DNA from: Hermatobates lingyangjiaoensis
Taxonomy: Eukaryota; Arthropoda; Insecta; Hemiptera; Hermatobatidae
DNA length: 64,000 nt
Assembly: GCA_026182355.1 (NCBI GenBank)
Contig: JAPFBL010000167.1
Coordinates: 657,001-721,000 of the forward strand
Direction: 5' to 3'
The translations under genes were made by a program, and so were the position numbers. Below the pieces are notes generated by a model. The model did no database searches. It saw only the letters and a program-made list of their open reading frames with translations, and was not told the DNA's origin. Of this stretch, positions 12,660 to 23,247 are shown in pieces (within the stretch, counting starts at the first letter, position 1; every line of letters begins with the position of its first letter).

Positions 12660-13096
12660 ACTAAAAAATGATTGATCGGGATGCGGTCAGTTTCTTCAAC
12701 TTTTTAATTCAAACTCTCATTGCCGACGTTTCGATTTTATTCAAAATCTTTTTCATAGGCCTACAAACAGAGGAAAACAAGAATTTTAATACGTACATTT
12801 TTAAAACACAAACAAAAGAAGTACACTATGAACATTAAATACAATCTTAAGTATTAGGATAACAATGACAGATAATAAAAAAGAGAAAAAGATGGAGTCT
12901 AACTATAAAAACAAAGTTTTTTTTTTTTTTTTTTACAATGTACTTACATAAGTAGGAGTATTGGCAATTGAAGGAACTATTACATTTTCATTTCTGAACT
13001 AGTAATGACTCTTAAACTATTCAATGAAAACCGTTAATAACCGACTCTGTACAGCTGATAAGCAGGTACCTATTGAACAAAATTTCACTAAATCTG

Positions 13097-14796
13097 TTAG
13101 GTATTCAAAATACTAGAATAAACACTATTTAAATTCGCTATATCGTTTCTATTATTAATACAATTTTGATCTTTTTTAATGAATAGCATTTCAAGGGTTC
13201 TTCTTCTATGTTCGTCCTGTTCTTTACTCATAACGGTTGTTCCATCAAAGTCAAATGTATGTCCTTCATTTATTGAATGATATGCTAATGCTGTGGCATT
13301 AATCTTTTTTGTTCTAACAGAGTATTTATGTTGATATATCCTTTCTTTTAACAATCTACTGGTTTCACCAAAATACTTCTTATTACATTCTATACATTTT
13401 ATAGAATAAATAATATTACTTTCTAAATCTTTTGGTATCTTGTCTTTTAAATTAGAAAATAATAATTTTACTTTTTGTTTATTATAATATGCTAAATTGA
13501 TTTCTGGTAAGTTCCTTTTTAACAGTTTTTGAATATTTTGTGATAGCCCTTCAATAAATGGGAATTTGAAATATCTTTTATTCATCATTTGATGGTTATC
13601 AGTAGTTCTTTCCATGTGTTCCGTCTGTTCTCTTAAATACTTTCTCCAAATGCGTTCTATTAGATTTCCTGGGTAAGAGTTTTTTTCCAACAGGAATTTC
13701 ACCTTTTTCTTATTTTCCTTTAAAAAACACGGGCTGCTAATATCTATCACCTTTTTTATTAAGTTTTTTACACAATTCAATTTTTGACTTACAGCATGTG
13801 ATGAATAATAATTCAATATTCTCCCTGAATTGGTTGGTTTACTATACCAATCTGTTAGTATATTTCCGTTATTCCCTCGTATAATTTTCATATCCAAAAA
13901 CGAAATACTCCCATCTTTTTCTTCTTCACATGTGAATCTTAAACGAGGATGAAATAAATTGAACGTATTTAAAACATGCTGTTCTTCTCCTTTTTTAATT
14001 ATCAAGAACAAATCATCTACATATAATTTTAGAAATTTTACACTTGCTCCAAGTTTTTTAAGGCTTTCCTTTAATAATTCCAGCATTACAATGTTTGCAA
14101 GTATCGGAGAGACCGGAGATCCCATCGGTAAACCATATTTTTGTTTGTAAACAACTTCATCGAATGTAAAATATCTTGCTTCACAAATAATTTCTAATAT
14201 AGATATAAAAAACTTCCTTTGACATGCTAATGTGGGGTCTAATCTTATTCCATTGTTTACTAACTAAAGACAATGCTATATCTAATGGAATGTTAGTGAA
14301 TAAAGACTGGACATCCAATGATATCATAGTTTCATCATGATTTATAACTTGATTTGAGATTGCTTGTTTGAATTGCACTGAGTTTTTTACATTTAATTCA
14401 CTATTGTACGTAATGTAGGTAAGAAATTTGTTAATATATTTTGATAGCTGATAAGTCGGACTGCCAAGAAATGAAACGATAGGGCGCAGGGGCATACCTG
14501 GTTTGTGTAATTTTACAATTCCATAGATTCTTGGTGATATTCCATTAAAACTCTTCATTTTTGCGGCTTGCCGTAGATCAATACTTTCTGCTATTTTTAG
14601 GTCTTCTACTATTTTGTTAACTTTGTTTCGAAGTGTCGATGAGGGATCTCTTCTCGAAATTTCGTATGTGTCATTGTCTTCTAATAAAGTTTTCATTTTG
14701 GTTTTATATTCATCTTTTTTCATTATTACTGTGTTTCCAGATTTATCACTTTTGCATATCAAAATATCATTATGTTCTTTTAATAACTTACGAGTT
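13097..14796 (-). pseudogene. PLE-1 reverse transcriptase / GIY-YIG endonuclease, left copy, frameshifted
   Basis: RT-EN polyprotein of a Penelope-like element, which copies element RNA into DNA primed at a nicked or broken target. The first frame (to 14181) runs from the junction and holds SDKSGNTVIM, the block YGIVKLHKPGMPLRPIVS and motif A, SLDVQSLFTNIP. The second frame (14125-13097) holds motif B GLPMGSPVSPILAN, the catalytic YVDD in LKLYVDDLFLII, FLDMKI, and a C-terminal EN domain with IIYSIKC, a CxxC pair, YFGETSRLLKERIYQHK and a conserved EHRRRTLEMLFIKK helix. The frames are split by an extra T in a T-tract (14207-14212, six T on the coding strand; five would join the frames). The 5' end is truncated at the palindrome junction. 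The gene is broken here but its sequence is fresh. Confidence 0.88.
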
Positions 14797-14800
14797 ATTT

Positions 14801-16110
14801 AATAGTGAATTAAATGTAAAAAACTCAGTGCAATTCAAACAAGCAATCTCAAATCAAGTTATAAATCATGATGAAACTATGATATCATTGGATGTCCAGT
14901 CTTTATTCACTAACATTCCATTAGATATAGCATTGTCTTTAGTTAGTAAACAATGGAATAAGATTAGACCCCACATTAGCATGTCAAAGGAAGTTTTTTT
15001 ATATCTATATTAGAAATTATTTGTGAAGCAAGATATTTTACATTCGATGAAGTTGTTTACAAACAAAAATATGGTTTACCGATGGGATCTCCGGTCTCTC
15101 CGATACTTGCAAACATTGTAATGCTGGAATTATTAAAGGAAAGCCTTAAAAAACTTGGAGCAAGTGTAAAATTTCTAAAATTATATGTAGATGATTTGTT
15201 CTTGATAATTAAAAAAGGAGAAGAACAGCATGTTTTAAATACGTTCAATTTATTTCATCCTCGTTTAAGATTCACATGTGAAGAAGAAAAAGATGGGAGT
15301 ATTTCGTTTTTGGATATGAAAATTATACGAGGGAATAACGGAAATATACTAACAGATTGGTATAGTAAACCAACCAATTCAGGGAGAATATTGAATTATT
15401 ATTCATCACATGCTGTAAGTCAAAAATTGAATTGTGTAAAAAACTTAATAAAAAAGGTGATAGATATTAGCAGCCCGTGTTTTTTAAAGGAAAATAAGAA
15501 AAAGGTGAAATTCCTGTTGGAAAAAAACTCTTACCCAGGAAATCTAATAGAACGCATTTGGAGAAAGTATTTAAGAGAACAGACGGAACACATGGAAAGA
15601 ACTACTGATAACCATCAAATGATGAATAAAAGATATTTCAAATTCCCATTTATTGAAGGGCTATCACAAAATATTCAAAAACTGTTAAAAAGGAACTTAC
15701 CAGAAATCAATTTAGCATATTATAATAAACAAAAAGTAAAATTATTATTTTCTAATTTAAAAGACAAGATACCAAAAGATTTAGAAAGTAATATTATTTA
15801 TTCTATAAAATGTATAGAATGTAATAAGAAGTATTTTGGTGAAACCAGTAGATTGTTAAAAGAAAGGATATATCAACATAAATACTCTGTTAGAACAAAA
15901 AAGATTAATGCCACAGCATTAGCATATCATTCAATAAATGAAGGACATACATTTGACTTTGATGGAACAACCGTTATGAGTAAAGAACAGGACGAACATA
16001 GAAGAAGAACCCTTGAAATGCTATTCATTAAAAAAGATCAAAATTGTATTAATAATAGAAACGATATAGCGAATTTAAATAGTGTTTATTCTAGTATTTT
16101 GAATACCTAA
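14801..16110 (+). pseudogene. PLE-1 reverse transcriptase / GIY-YIG endonuclease, right copy, truncated and frameshifted
   Basis: Same gene as the left copy, on the other strand and missing about 130 more N-terminal residues. It starts within the region NSELNVKNSVQFK, just before motif A (SLDVQSLFTNIP). The frame breaks in the same T-tract (14994-15000), which here has seven T. From 15082 to 16110 the second frame is intact: motif B, YVDD, and the EN domain with CxxC and YFGET. Its 342 residues equal those of the left arm. Two arms this similar point to a recent event or to exchange between arms, or to an assembly fold-back; the different T-tract lengths argue that the two arms were read independently. 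Confidence 0.88.
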
Positions 16111-16585
16111 CAGATTTAGTGAAATTTTGTTCAATAGGTACCTGCTTATCAGCTGTACAGAGTCGGTTATTAACGGTTTTCATTGAATAGTTTAAGAGTC
16201 ATTACTAGTTCAGAAATGAAAATGTAATAGTTCCTTCAATTGCCAATACTCCTACTTATGTAAGTACATTGTAAAAAAAAAAAAAAAAAAACTTTGTTTT
16301 TATAGTTAGACTCCATCTTTTTCTCTTTTTTATTATCTGTCATTGTTATCCTAATACTTAAGATTGTATTTAATGTTCATAGTGTACTTCTTTTGTTTGT
16401 GTTTTAAAAATGTACGTATTAAAATTCTTGTTTTCCTCTGTTTGTAGGCCTATGAAAAAGATTTTGAATAAAATCGAAACGTCGGCAATGAGAGTTTGAA
16501 TTAAAAAGTGGAAGAAACTGACCGCATCCCGATCAATCATTTTTTAGTTGTATATCTGTCACACGGTCGAGAAGTTATTAGTGTT

Positions 16586-16606
16586 TATATATATATATAT
16601 ATATAT
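16586..16606. repeat. (TA)n tract between PLE-1 and an F3 hairpin
   Basis: About ten TA units. The F3 hairpin starts directly after it. Confidence 0.8.
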
Positions 16607-16925
16607 ACAAAATTAAAGTTTATCAGGATTCGGTCAGTTCTTCAGATTCAAATTAAACTGTCATTGCCAAAGTTTCGGTTTTATTTAAAACCTTTTTCAT
16701 AGGCAGAAGTATACAATTTTGAAACAGAAAAACTAAGTATTACATTAGACATTATTGTACAAAGAAAAATAGTCTGTGGATTTCAACAACTGTCTAGTTT
16801 GAATGAACACGTGACACTTTCTGGCTATAAAAAAAGTTTTATATAAAAGCCTATATGTTGTCAATGAGAGTTTAATTTGAACCTGAAGAACTGACCGAGT
16901 ACTGATAAACTTTAATTTTGTTTCT
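16607..16925. mobile_element. PLE pseudo-LTR hairpin, family F3 (copy b)
   Basis: Arms 16607-16700 and about 16855-16925 are inverted copies (AAAATTAAAGTTTATCAG outward). The left arm (minus) contains the core-like CCTATGAAAAAGG, hairpin GGTTTT/AAAACC and GAAACTTTGG. It is related to the PLE-1 termini but distinct, so it derives from a sister element. Confidence 0.7.
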
Positions 16926-16962
16926 ATTTCACGGTTGATACTTTTTCACCATATATATATAT

Positions 16963-17205
16963 AAAAAGATTTCACATAAACATGTGAAATAACAATCAAT
17001 GATCAAACCACAATAAGAAATGGGAAAACAAGACTAAGATCTTTCAACCGTAACAAGCGGTCTTCGTCAGAGTCAAAAACCCAACTTGAGTTCGTCAGAA
17101 TCAAAAACCCAACTTCAGTTCGGTTTTTGACTCTGACGATGACCACTTGTTACGGTTGAAAGGTCTTAGTCTTGTTTTCCCATTTCTTATTGTGGTTTGA
17201 TCATT
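16963..17205. mobile_element. PLE pseudo-LTR hairpin, family F1 (copy c)
   Basis: Both arms have a hammerhead-like core: minus 17036-17070 and plus 17133-17167. A short doubled segment (TCGTCAGA.TCAAAAACCCAACTT) sits at the join. The element is bounded by (TA)n tracts at 16950-16963 and 17198-17246. Confidence 0.8.
17036..17070 (-). ncRNA. Hammerhead-like core, family F1, best preserved
   Basis: CTGACGA (17064-17070), extra A, hairpin GACCG-CTTGTTA-CGGTT, GAAAGATCTT (17036-17045). GACT before the box and AGTC after the site can form a perfect four-pair stem I. All conserved core bases apart from the extra A fit the hammerhead rule. The plus-strand partner (17133-17167) has GAAAGGTCTT, where a G-U pair keeps the palindrome. 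Confidence 0.65.
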
Positions 17206-17237
<32 letters not shown>

Positions 17238-17330
17238 ATATATAATTTGTAGCAACAGCTTGGTTTCTTTTAAAGATGTGTTGCTCTCTCTTGCTTTCAC
17301 ACACACACACACACACATACACACAGCAGA
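17198..17330. repeat. (TA)n and (CA)n microsatellites
   Basis: A TA-type tract covers 17198-17246 and a CA tract about 17299-17327. Short open frames that cross them are repeat artefacts. Confidence 0.85.
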
Positions 17331-17883
17331 GACACCAGCTGCTAATCTGCACCAGTCCTCCTCTCGTTCTCTCTCAAGGTGGCGTAGTGTTCGTGTTGAC
17401 CCAGTGTGATGTATGTTGATGATAGACTGTGTTTCAGTATTTTTACGGCTTCATAAATCTGCAACGGGCCTTGATCGTTTATTTCGTTTTATAACCTTGG
17501 TGTTTTCTCTTCAAATTCTGGCGAGTGAGCTTCTTCTTCTGTGCTTCAGTAGTGTTTTTTATACAAAGGATACATATATATGTTTCCCTTGAAATTTCAA
17601 TAATTACAGGCCAAGAAAAACTTTGCTAATTCTAACTGATATACTTCAATTTGGCAATGAACTTTTTCTTCTGATGACAGAAAATCTTAAAATTTAGAAG
17701 AAAAAAAAAGATATTTGTTTTTGTTTTTATTTATTCTCTGTTGTTTATATTTTCTTAGTGATATAAATTTTACATTTGCATAAAGTCAGTAGTTTTAATT
17801 ATTTTTTTTTTGTTCACAGGTGAGAGGTTCATTCTTCTACATCTAGATACATTGTTTCATTTCTGGTAAGTCAGCAGCCTGAT
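17331..17883. other. Unassigned sequence
   Basis: No gene or known repeat recognised. Confidence 0.5.
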
Positions 17884-18568
17884 TGACTCTATTTCATTTG
17901 ATATCATAAACTCTATTTCATTTGATATCATAAACTCTATTTCATTTGACATCATAAACTCTATTTCATTTGATATCATAAACTCTATTTCATTTGACAT
18001 CATAAACTCTATTTCATTTGATATCATAAACTCTATTTCATTTGATATCATAAACTCTATTTCATTTGACATCATAAACTCTATTTCATTTGATATCATA
18101 AACTCTATTTCATTTGATATCATAAACTCTATTTCATTTGACATCATAAACTCTATTTCATTTGATATCATAAACTCTATTTCATTTGACATCATAAACT
18201 CTATTTCATTTGATATCATAAACTCTATTTCATTTGATATCATAAACTCTATTTCATTTGATATCATAAACTCTATTTCATTTGATATCATAAACTCTAT
18301 TTCATTTGATATAATAAACTCTATTTCATTTGATATCATAAACTCTATTTCATTTGACATCATAAACTCTATTTCATTTGACATCATAAACTCTATTTCA
18401 TTTGATATCATAAACTCTATTTCATTTGATATCATAAACTCTATTTCATTTGACATCATGAACTCTATTTCATTTCACATCATAAACTCTATTTCATTTG
18501 ACATCATAAACTCTATTTCATTTAACATCATAAACTCTATTTCATTTGACATCATAAACTCTATTTCA
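17884..18568. repeat. 24-bp minisatellite, about 28 copies
   Basis: Unit CTCTATTTCATTTGATATCA plus TAAA, highly uniform. The main variation is GATATC versus GACATC within the unit. The unit is a multiple of three without stops on the minus strand, which produces a 200-codon frame of repeated eight residues (MISNEIEF type). There is no sign that this is a gene. Confidence 0.95.
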
Positions 18569-18797
18569 AGAGTTTAAGCATGCCCATGTAACTTGTTCTA
18601 ATAAATGTCTTTTGTTTAATAAAGCCTAAGGATCATGTATTAGTATTATTCAAACATTCGATTTTACAGAGTTAGAAATACTGCGAATTGGTATAAAATG
18701 TAAACACAATCACATCTGGGAACACTTTATTATGTCTATGCCGCATCAAGTAATTATTAAAAGCGTGCGAACACACGATGTCTCAACGTTATTTAAA

Positions 18798-19210
18798 CAT
18801 GTTGGATTGAAATATGCAGCAGCCTCTGCATTAAATACTTTTTTGCTAACTGTATCTAACTTTCTGATTATTTTCCTTTCAGTTTTGGTGTAATGCCCAA
18901 AATAACTTTGCTAGAGGCATATAAAGAATATCCAAAGTTAGATTATCATAACACAACTAGTTAAACGAATGAAAACTATTTTATTAACTCACAAGCTAGT
19001 TATTGTTATTGTATAGTAGAAAGCTTGTGAGTTTTATAAATTAGTTTCATTTGTTTAACTAGTTGTGTTATGTTAATCTAACTTTGGATATTATTTATAT
19101 GCCTCTGCCAAAGTTATTTTGAGAATTACCCCAAAACTGAAAGGAAAATAATCAGAAAGTTAAAAACAGTCAGTAGAGGTTGCTGCATATTTCAATTCAA
19201 CATTTTTAAA
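18798..19210. repeat. Foldback hairpin of about 410 bp
   Basis: Left arm about 18798-19000 and right arm about 19015-19210 are reverse complements with scattered differences, around a short centre near 19000-19015. Shared markers are CTAACTTTGGATATT, ACACAACTAGTTAAAC and CAAAGTTATTTTG. There is no hammerhead-like core and no coding sequence, so this is a different foldback type from the PLE hairpins, possibly a DNA-transposon derivative. Confidence 0.8.
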
Positions 19211-19214
19211 AGAA

Positions 19215-20045
19215 AATTTGCTGCCCACCTATAGAAACGTTCTTTAAGTATCTGTTGTTTGTATTAATCACTCCTCAGCTTATTGATAAAGAGATGTTGG
19301 TTATATATCATCAGGTTGCAGTTGTTATGATTCCCTGACTGCTAATTCACCGTATCATATTATAACGTTATATTATCAGTATAATGAGTAATTATTCTGA
19401 TTGTATAATTACACGTTTAACACAGGCACTAGTGAACCTAAGTTGGTGTCTGTGAACAACTTATAGTCTTGAACTATAATTCAGAGAGTAAAGGAAATGT
19501 TGACAGTGAAATGGAACGTTGGGAGGAGAATACATTGTTCAAGGAAATTATATTTCCAGAGAGATTCAGGCAGTAGTAATTTTATCATGTATATCCTGAA
19601 ATATTTTGTTTTTGTTTTCCTGTGATTTAACCACAAAATCAGGAAGTTTTACAGTTATGCATTCCAGTTTTATAAAAAAACAAGTTTACGAATATTTGTA
19701 TATAGTATAAATAAATTATGAGTATATATATCACATCGACATATTTGGAACTATACTTGTTAATTTGAAAAGAAAGAAATAAAAATGACCATTAACTAAA
19801 TAAACTCAATATATAATTAATTAATGATATATTAGCAATGGTTTGATTAGCAATGAGTTCACTTTGAGTTGTTATTTTTTACTTTGTACAATTCCTTGTT
19901 TTATGGAGTTAGATCTCTCTCAATGACATATGGGTGAATTTGTATAGCCATCCGTGTCCATCTCCTATGTATAAACAGGCTTCCTGAGGTATAAAACGTT
20001 AATTTTGTATAAATTCTATTAAAATACTATTAAAAATGTGGAGCC
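19215..20045. other. AT-rich sequence without recognised genes
   Basis: No feature recognised. Confidence 0.5.
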
Positions 20046-20049
20046 ATGC

Positions 20050-20725
20050 TGCTCTACCACAAGCTGCATCGGCTTATATACTCCACAAGTTCTTTGAACC
20101 AGGGGCTAAGAGGTCACTGACCTTATCTGTAGCTCAGTAGGTTCAGTAGGACCTTTGGTCCGGAATTCGATACGAAACTCTTAAAATAAGTCGGTTCTAA
20201 GGTCAACGGGAGGCCATGGAAGGGTTCTCTCTCCATCTCGCCAATTGAGGTTGGACTCGTAGTGGCTGTTAGTTCTCACCCAAGTTGGGTAGACCCTTGT
20301 GGTCGTTTTGTGAAAAGCAATAACTTTTCGGGAGGGTGCCTGCTTAGCATACCGGGGAGCTAAAGACCCCAAACCCTTACCAGTGGGAACGGACCTTGAA
20401 TTCAGCTGATTAGACTGGACAACTGGTACTTGCCTGGTAGAGGCTCGGCTCTGGACAGGAACTCAGAGTGGAGACGATTAGATACCACCACATCGAGCCC
20501 TTAAATGTTCATTTCTCATAACTAGCACAGACCAGGTGGCGTTTAGTCAATGAGAGGTTTTAATTTCTCTTTCTGTATCGTTCCTTTTGAGGTACTAACA
20601 ACACTCGTCACAATGACGCCCTAATGGGGTCCGATTGACTACTTGTAGCAAGCCCTGCTCCCGGTGTAACGGGCTTTGCCCTCATCGGAGGGGGACGACC
20701 GAATTCAAAGGAATCCTTTGTTGGT
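20050..20725 (+). mobile_element. GC-richer SINE-like composite block
   Basis: Stands out by base composition. Near 20128-20180 the plus strand reads TGTAGCTCAGTAGGTTCAGT, close to a tRNA A-box, followed about 35 bases later by GGAATTCGATACG, a plausible degenerate B-box. The downstream 500 bases have no match to the other SINE family in the window. It could be a second SINE family with a long body or a SINE next to the 3' end of a LINE. The end near 20700 (GACCGAATTCAAAGGAATCC) resembles a segment near 63140. Confidence 0.4.
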
Positions 20726-20924
20726 GCTAAAACTCTAAGGTATTGTAGGTTTCGCCTGACCAATAATTAAAAAGGCTTCTATTGCCCTAACTAATATGAA
20801 TCTGACATTCAATGTAGACTTTGTAATGTTGCAAATATTTGACTGGGGAATTATGAGTAATACGTCATTTTTGCTAAAAAACTTGCAAAATCAAAACTAT
20901 GATACAATGCATTCACACATTATT

Positions 20925-21075
20925 ATGTGGTATTTACTCATTGTAGGGTAAAAAGCTAATCCCTTAATTAATGCCTGAGGGATTAGTATTTACACTACGT
21001 GTTCGAAACTTGTTGTTTATACCATTAAACTTTTATATGTGGAGACCATTTCATTGGAGACCTTTTTGCCCTACA
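20925..21075 (+). mobile_element. PLE pseudo-LTR element, family F4 (copy a)
   Basis: Begins with TGTGGTATTTACTCATTGTA and ends with TTTTTGCCCTAC, which is inverted relative to GTAGGGTAAAAA near the start. The core region CTGAGGG...GTGTTCGAAACTTG is damaged by an insertion. Confidence 0.6.
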
Positions 21076-21077
21076 TT

Positions 21078-21215
21078 GATAAAAGTGTCGAACGTGAAGT
21101 AGAAACAAAATAAAGACGGAAATGTAGGCAATGAGAGTTTAATTTGAACGTCAAGAACTGACCAAATCTTGATGTATTTTTTGTTTCTACTTCACGATTG
21201 ATACTTTTATCAATA
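21078..21215 (+). mobile_element. PLE pseudo-LTR hairpin, family F3 (copy c)
   Basis: Short inverted ends (21078-21108 and 21181-21212) enclose the plus-strand sequence GCAATGAGAGTTTAATTTGA and ACTGACCAAATCTTGATG, both found in the F3 copies at 16607-16925. Confidence 0.6.
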
Positions 21216-21947
21216 TATATATACCTCTCAGTGTGGCTTCGGAGTTTGTAATACTCTAGTAACAATCTCCAATTGACAAGAATAACTTTTCATGAGTTGG
21301 GACCGAATGCCACCATACAAATTCTCAATACAAAACCGGGAGCAGGAATTTTGTTAAATAGCTCCCAAACCCAACCTATACCACTATTGTCAAATCAATA
21401 ACTATACTGATTAATATAGTAGAATAGATTGAGAGGAGAAATGAATACATTTAAAATAACTAAATATTCATAGCAGGCTTTCTGTTAAGAGAGTATTTGT
21501 TTCAATCCTAGAATAATGTCACATTACATAAAAGCGCACCCTGAAAGCTTTCCCTGATCAACATTGAATATTTTGAAAACTTACTAAAAGTTAGTTATTT
21601 CAATATATTTTATATTTTAGTTTGCTCTGTCAACATTTAATATTTTGTTTCTGGGTTTAAGTTTTGTTTTCCTTTTGTAAATATAACAGTTAAACTAAAA
21701 TGTTAATCAAAGAAAATATTAATTAATGAAATATTAATGAATAACACTTTTGTTTGAATTTCTAATGTCTTTAAAATTTTTCTTATTGATATAAATGTTT
21801 ATCAGACATGTTTATAGTTGTATTTTTTTGAATATATATGAAAGTTTAAAGTGTTAAGGGTTAGTGTTTGATTTCATAATTTATAAGTATTCAATACTGT
21901 TTTAAGAGTTTAAGTGAGCAAAAGCCTGCGTGCACACACGCACACAC

Positions 21948-21989
<42 letters not shown>

Positions 21990-22200
21990 TCTTTTCTTAA
22001 AGACGGCAAAAAAACCTAAATTATCGAGAACCGTTGGTGTTTGTCTCTTTTTTTAGCCTGTAACTATTTTCTATTTGTAACTTTAAATATATATATATTT
22101 TCTAGTTTCCTTATATTTTCTTATATATTTTCTAGTTTCAAGGGCCGAACTTGTCCTGAAGCATAATGCCTTCTCCTACCTGTCATTAGGCCTTAGTCTA
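21216..22200. other. Unassigned sequence with a (CA)n tract
   Basis: A CA-type microsatellite lies at about 21930-21988. Nothing else recognised. Confidence 0.55.
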
Positions 22201-22216
22201 TATATATAGGTGTGTC

Positions 22217-22883
22217 CTCTAATCGGGGTTCGGTCAATTTTCCAGGATGAAAAATCCAACTCTCGTTGCCAACGTTTCGGTTTTATTTAAAACCTTTTTC
22301 ATAGGCCTACAAACAAAGGATAATAAGAAATCACATATCAACATCAAACATATACACAATATGAAAATGGATTGTTACAACTTATGAATATTACAAGTAG
22401 AAATATTTCAGTGATACATAAAATAATATTACTTACAGAAGTAAGAATTTTTTAATTAAGAAAATGAAATTTACATTATTTAAAGGAACAACAATGTTAA
22501 CCGGACAAAATCTTCGACTTTATTTAGTTCCCTTGAGTGAACAGTGTTGAGGTTATTTGTAATGCTATCTTATTAGTCTAGTCGAAGGTTTTGTCCGGTT
22601 AACATTGTTGTTCCTTTAAATAATGTAAATTTCATTATCTTAATTAAAAAATTCTTAGTTCTGTAAGTAATATTGTTTTATGTATCTCTGAAATATTTCT
22701 GCTTGTAATATTCATAAGTTGTAACAATCCATTTTCATATTGTGTATATGTTTGATGTTGACATGTGATTTCTTATTATCCTTTGTTTGTAGGCCTATGA
22801 AAAAGGTTTTAAATAAAACCGAAACGTTGGCAACGAGAGTTGGATTTTTTATCCTGGAAAATTGACCGAACCCCGATTAGAGA
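22217..22883. mobile_element. PLE pseudo-LTR hairpin, family F3 (copy d)
   Basis: Inverted arms of about 300 bp (22217-22517 and 22581-22883) with a central loop of about 60 bp. Each arm holds CCTATGAAAAAGG, hairpin GGTTTT-AAAT-AAAACC and GAAACGTTGG (minus near 22267-22306, plus near 22795-22835). Outer ends CTCTAATCGGGGTTCGG lie close to (TA)n. No RT-EN sequence remains, so it depends on another element. Confidence 0.82.
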
Positions 22884-22925
22884 AAACACTTATTCTATCT
22901 AACGGTCGATATATTATTGAATCTG

Positions 22926-23141
22926 TTATATATATATATTCGTATATTTTGGGAGCAGGCCTTCATTGATACATGTTCTATTAAAACCTATGCCTATTTC
23001 AATTTTGACGCATTTTCGAATTAATTTTTCAAATTTCCTTACCTCTGGCTTCCATAAGTTTGGGACAAGATAAATCAGTTCTCCAAAGTTTTTATTCTTG
23101 TATATCATCGACATGTTTCGGTCTTCGTCGACCATTATCAA
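22926..23141 (-). pseudogene. PLE-3 N-terminal domain fragment, left arm
   Basis: Encodes the start of a PLE polyprotein: a leader containing the ribozyme region, then FGELIYLVPNLWK, VRKFEKLIRKCVK and FNRTCINEGLLPKYTNI. The last motif, Cys-x-x-Glu-x-Leu-Leu-Pro, is a typical conserved part of the N-terminal region in front of the RT. PLE-4 has the same motif (FNCACINEGLLP), which supports the assignment. The fragment stops at a (TA)n tract after about 70 codons, so no catalytic part is present. Confidence 0.7.
23110..23141 (-). ncRNA. Hammerhead-like core, PLE-3 left arm
   Basis: Box TTGATAA (two differences from CTGANGA), extra T, hairpin GGTC-GACGAA-GACC, GAAACATGTC. ACATGT is a palindrome and C the site base. 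The identical plus-strand partner is at 23717-23748. The box differences make activity doubtful, although both arms conserve them. Confidence 0.5.
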
Positions 23142-23247
23142 GAAAGTTATCGTAGTTTGACAATTTACTTAAAAAACAAATATAAATTTAAACTGAAAAA
23201 AACTCAAACTATTCGCAAAGTCAACGTAAACATGACAACAGAAGTTA

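Larger units (their letters stand above)
12653..16553. mobile_element. PLE-1, palindromic Penelope-like element
   Basis: Two copies of one element lie head to head. The left copy (12653 to about 14796) is on the minus strand, the right copy (14801-16553) on the plus strand. The right copy matches 12653-14405 over its full length of about 1753 bp; the left copy reaches about 390 bp further toward the 5' end. The conceptual proteins of the 342-residue C-terminal parts are identical. The 3' ends point outward, the left one into (TA)n. Each arm ends with a core-like sequence CCTATGAAAAAG, hairpin GATTTT/AAAATC, GAAACGTCGG. Neither copy has the N-terminal domain. Two reverse-transcription events that started from the two sides of one break would give this form. 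Confidence 0.85.

Noticed and set aside
14633..15013. 126-codon plus-strand frame across the PLE-1 junction
   Set aside because: The first half is antisense to the left copy and the second half is the truncated right copy; the fusion is only a by-product of the palindrome.
12653..16553. Assembly fold-back as full explanation of the palindrome
   Set aside because: Arms differ in truncation point and T-tract length, and the same form occurs in many independent families; still worth checking with long reads.
17857..18459. 200-codon minus-strand open frame
   Set aside because: It is the translation of the 24-bp minisatellite; unit length is a multiple of three without stops.
17884..18568. CRISPR array
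   Set aside because: Head-to-tail units without spacers in a eukaryotic repeat-rich context; it is a minisatellite.
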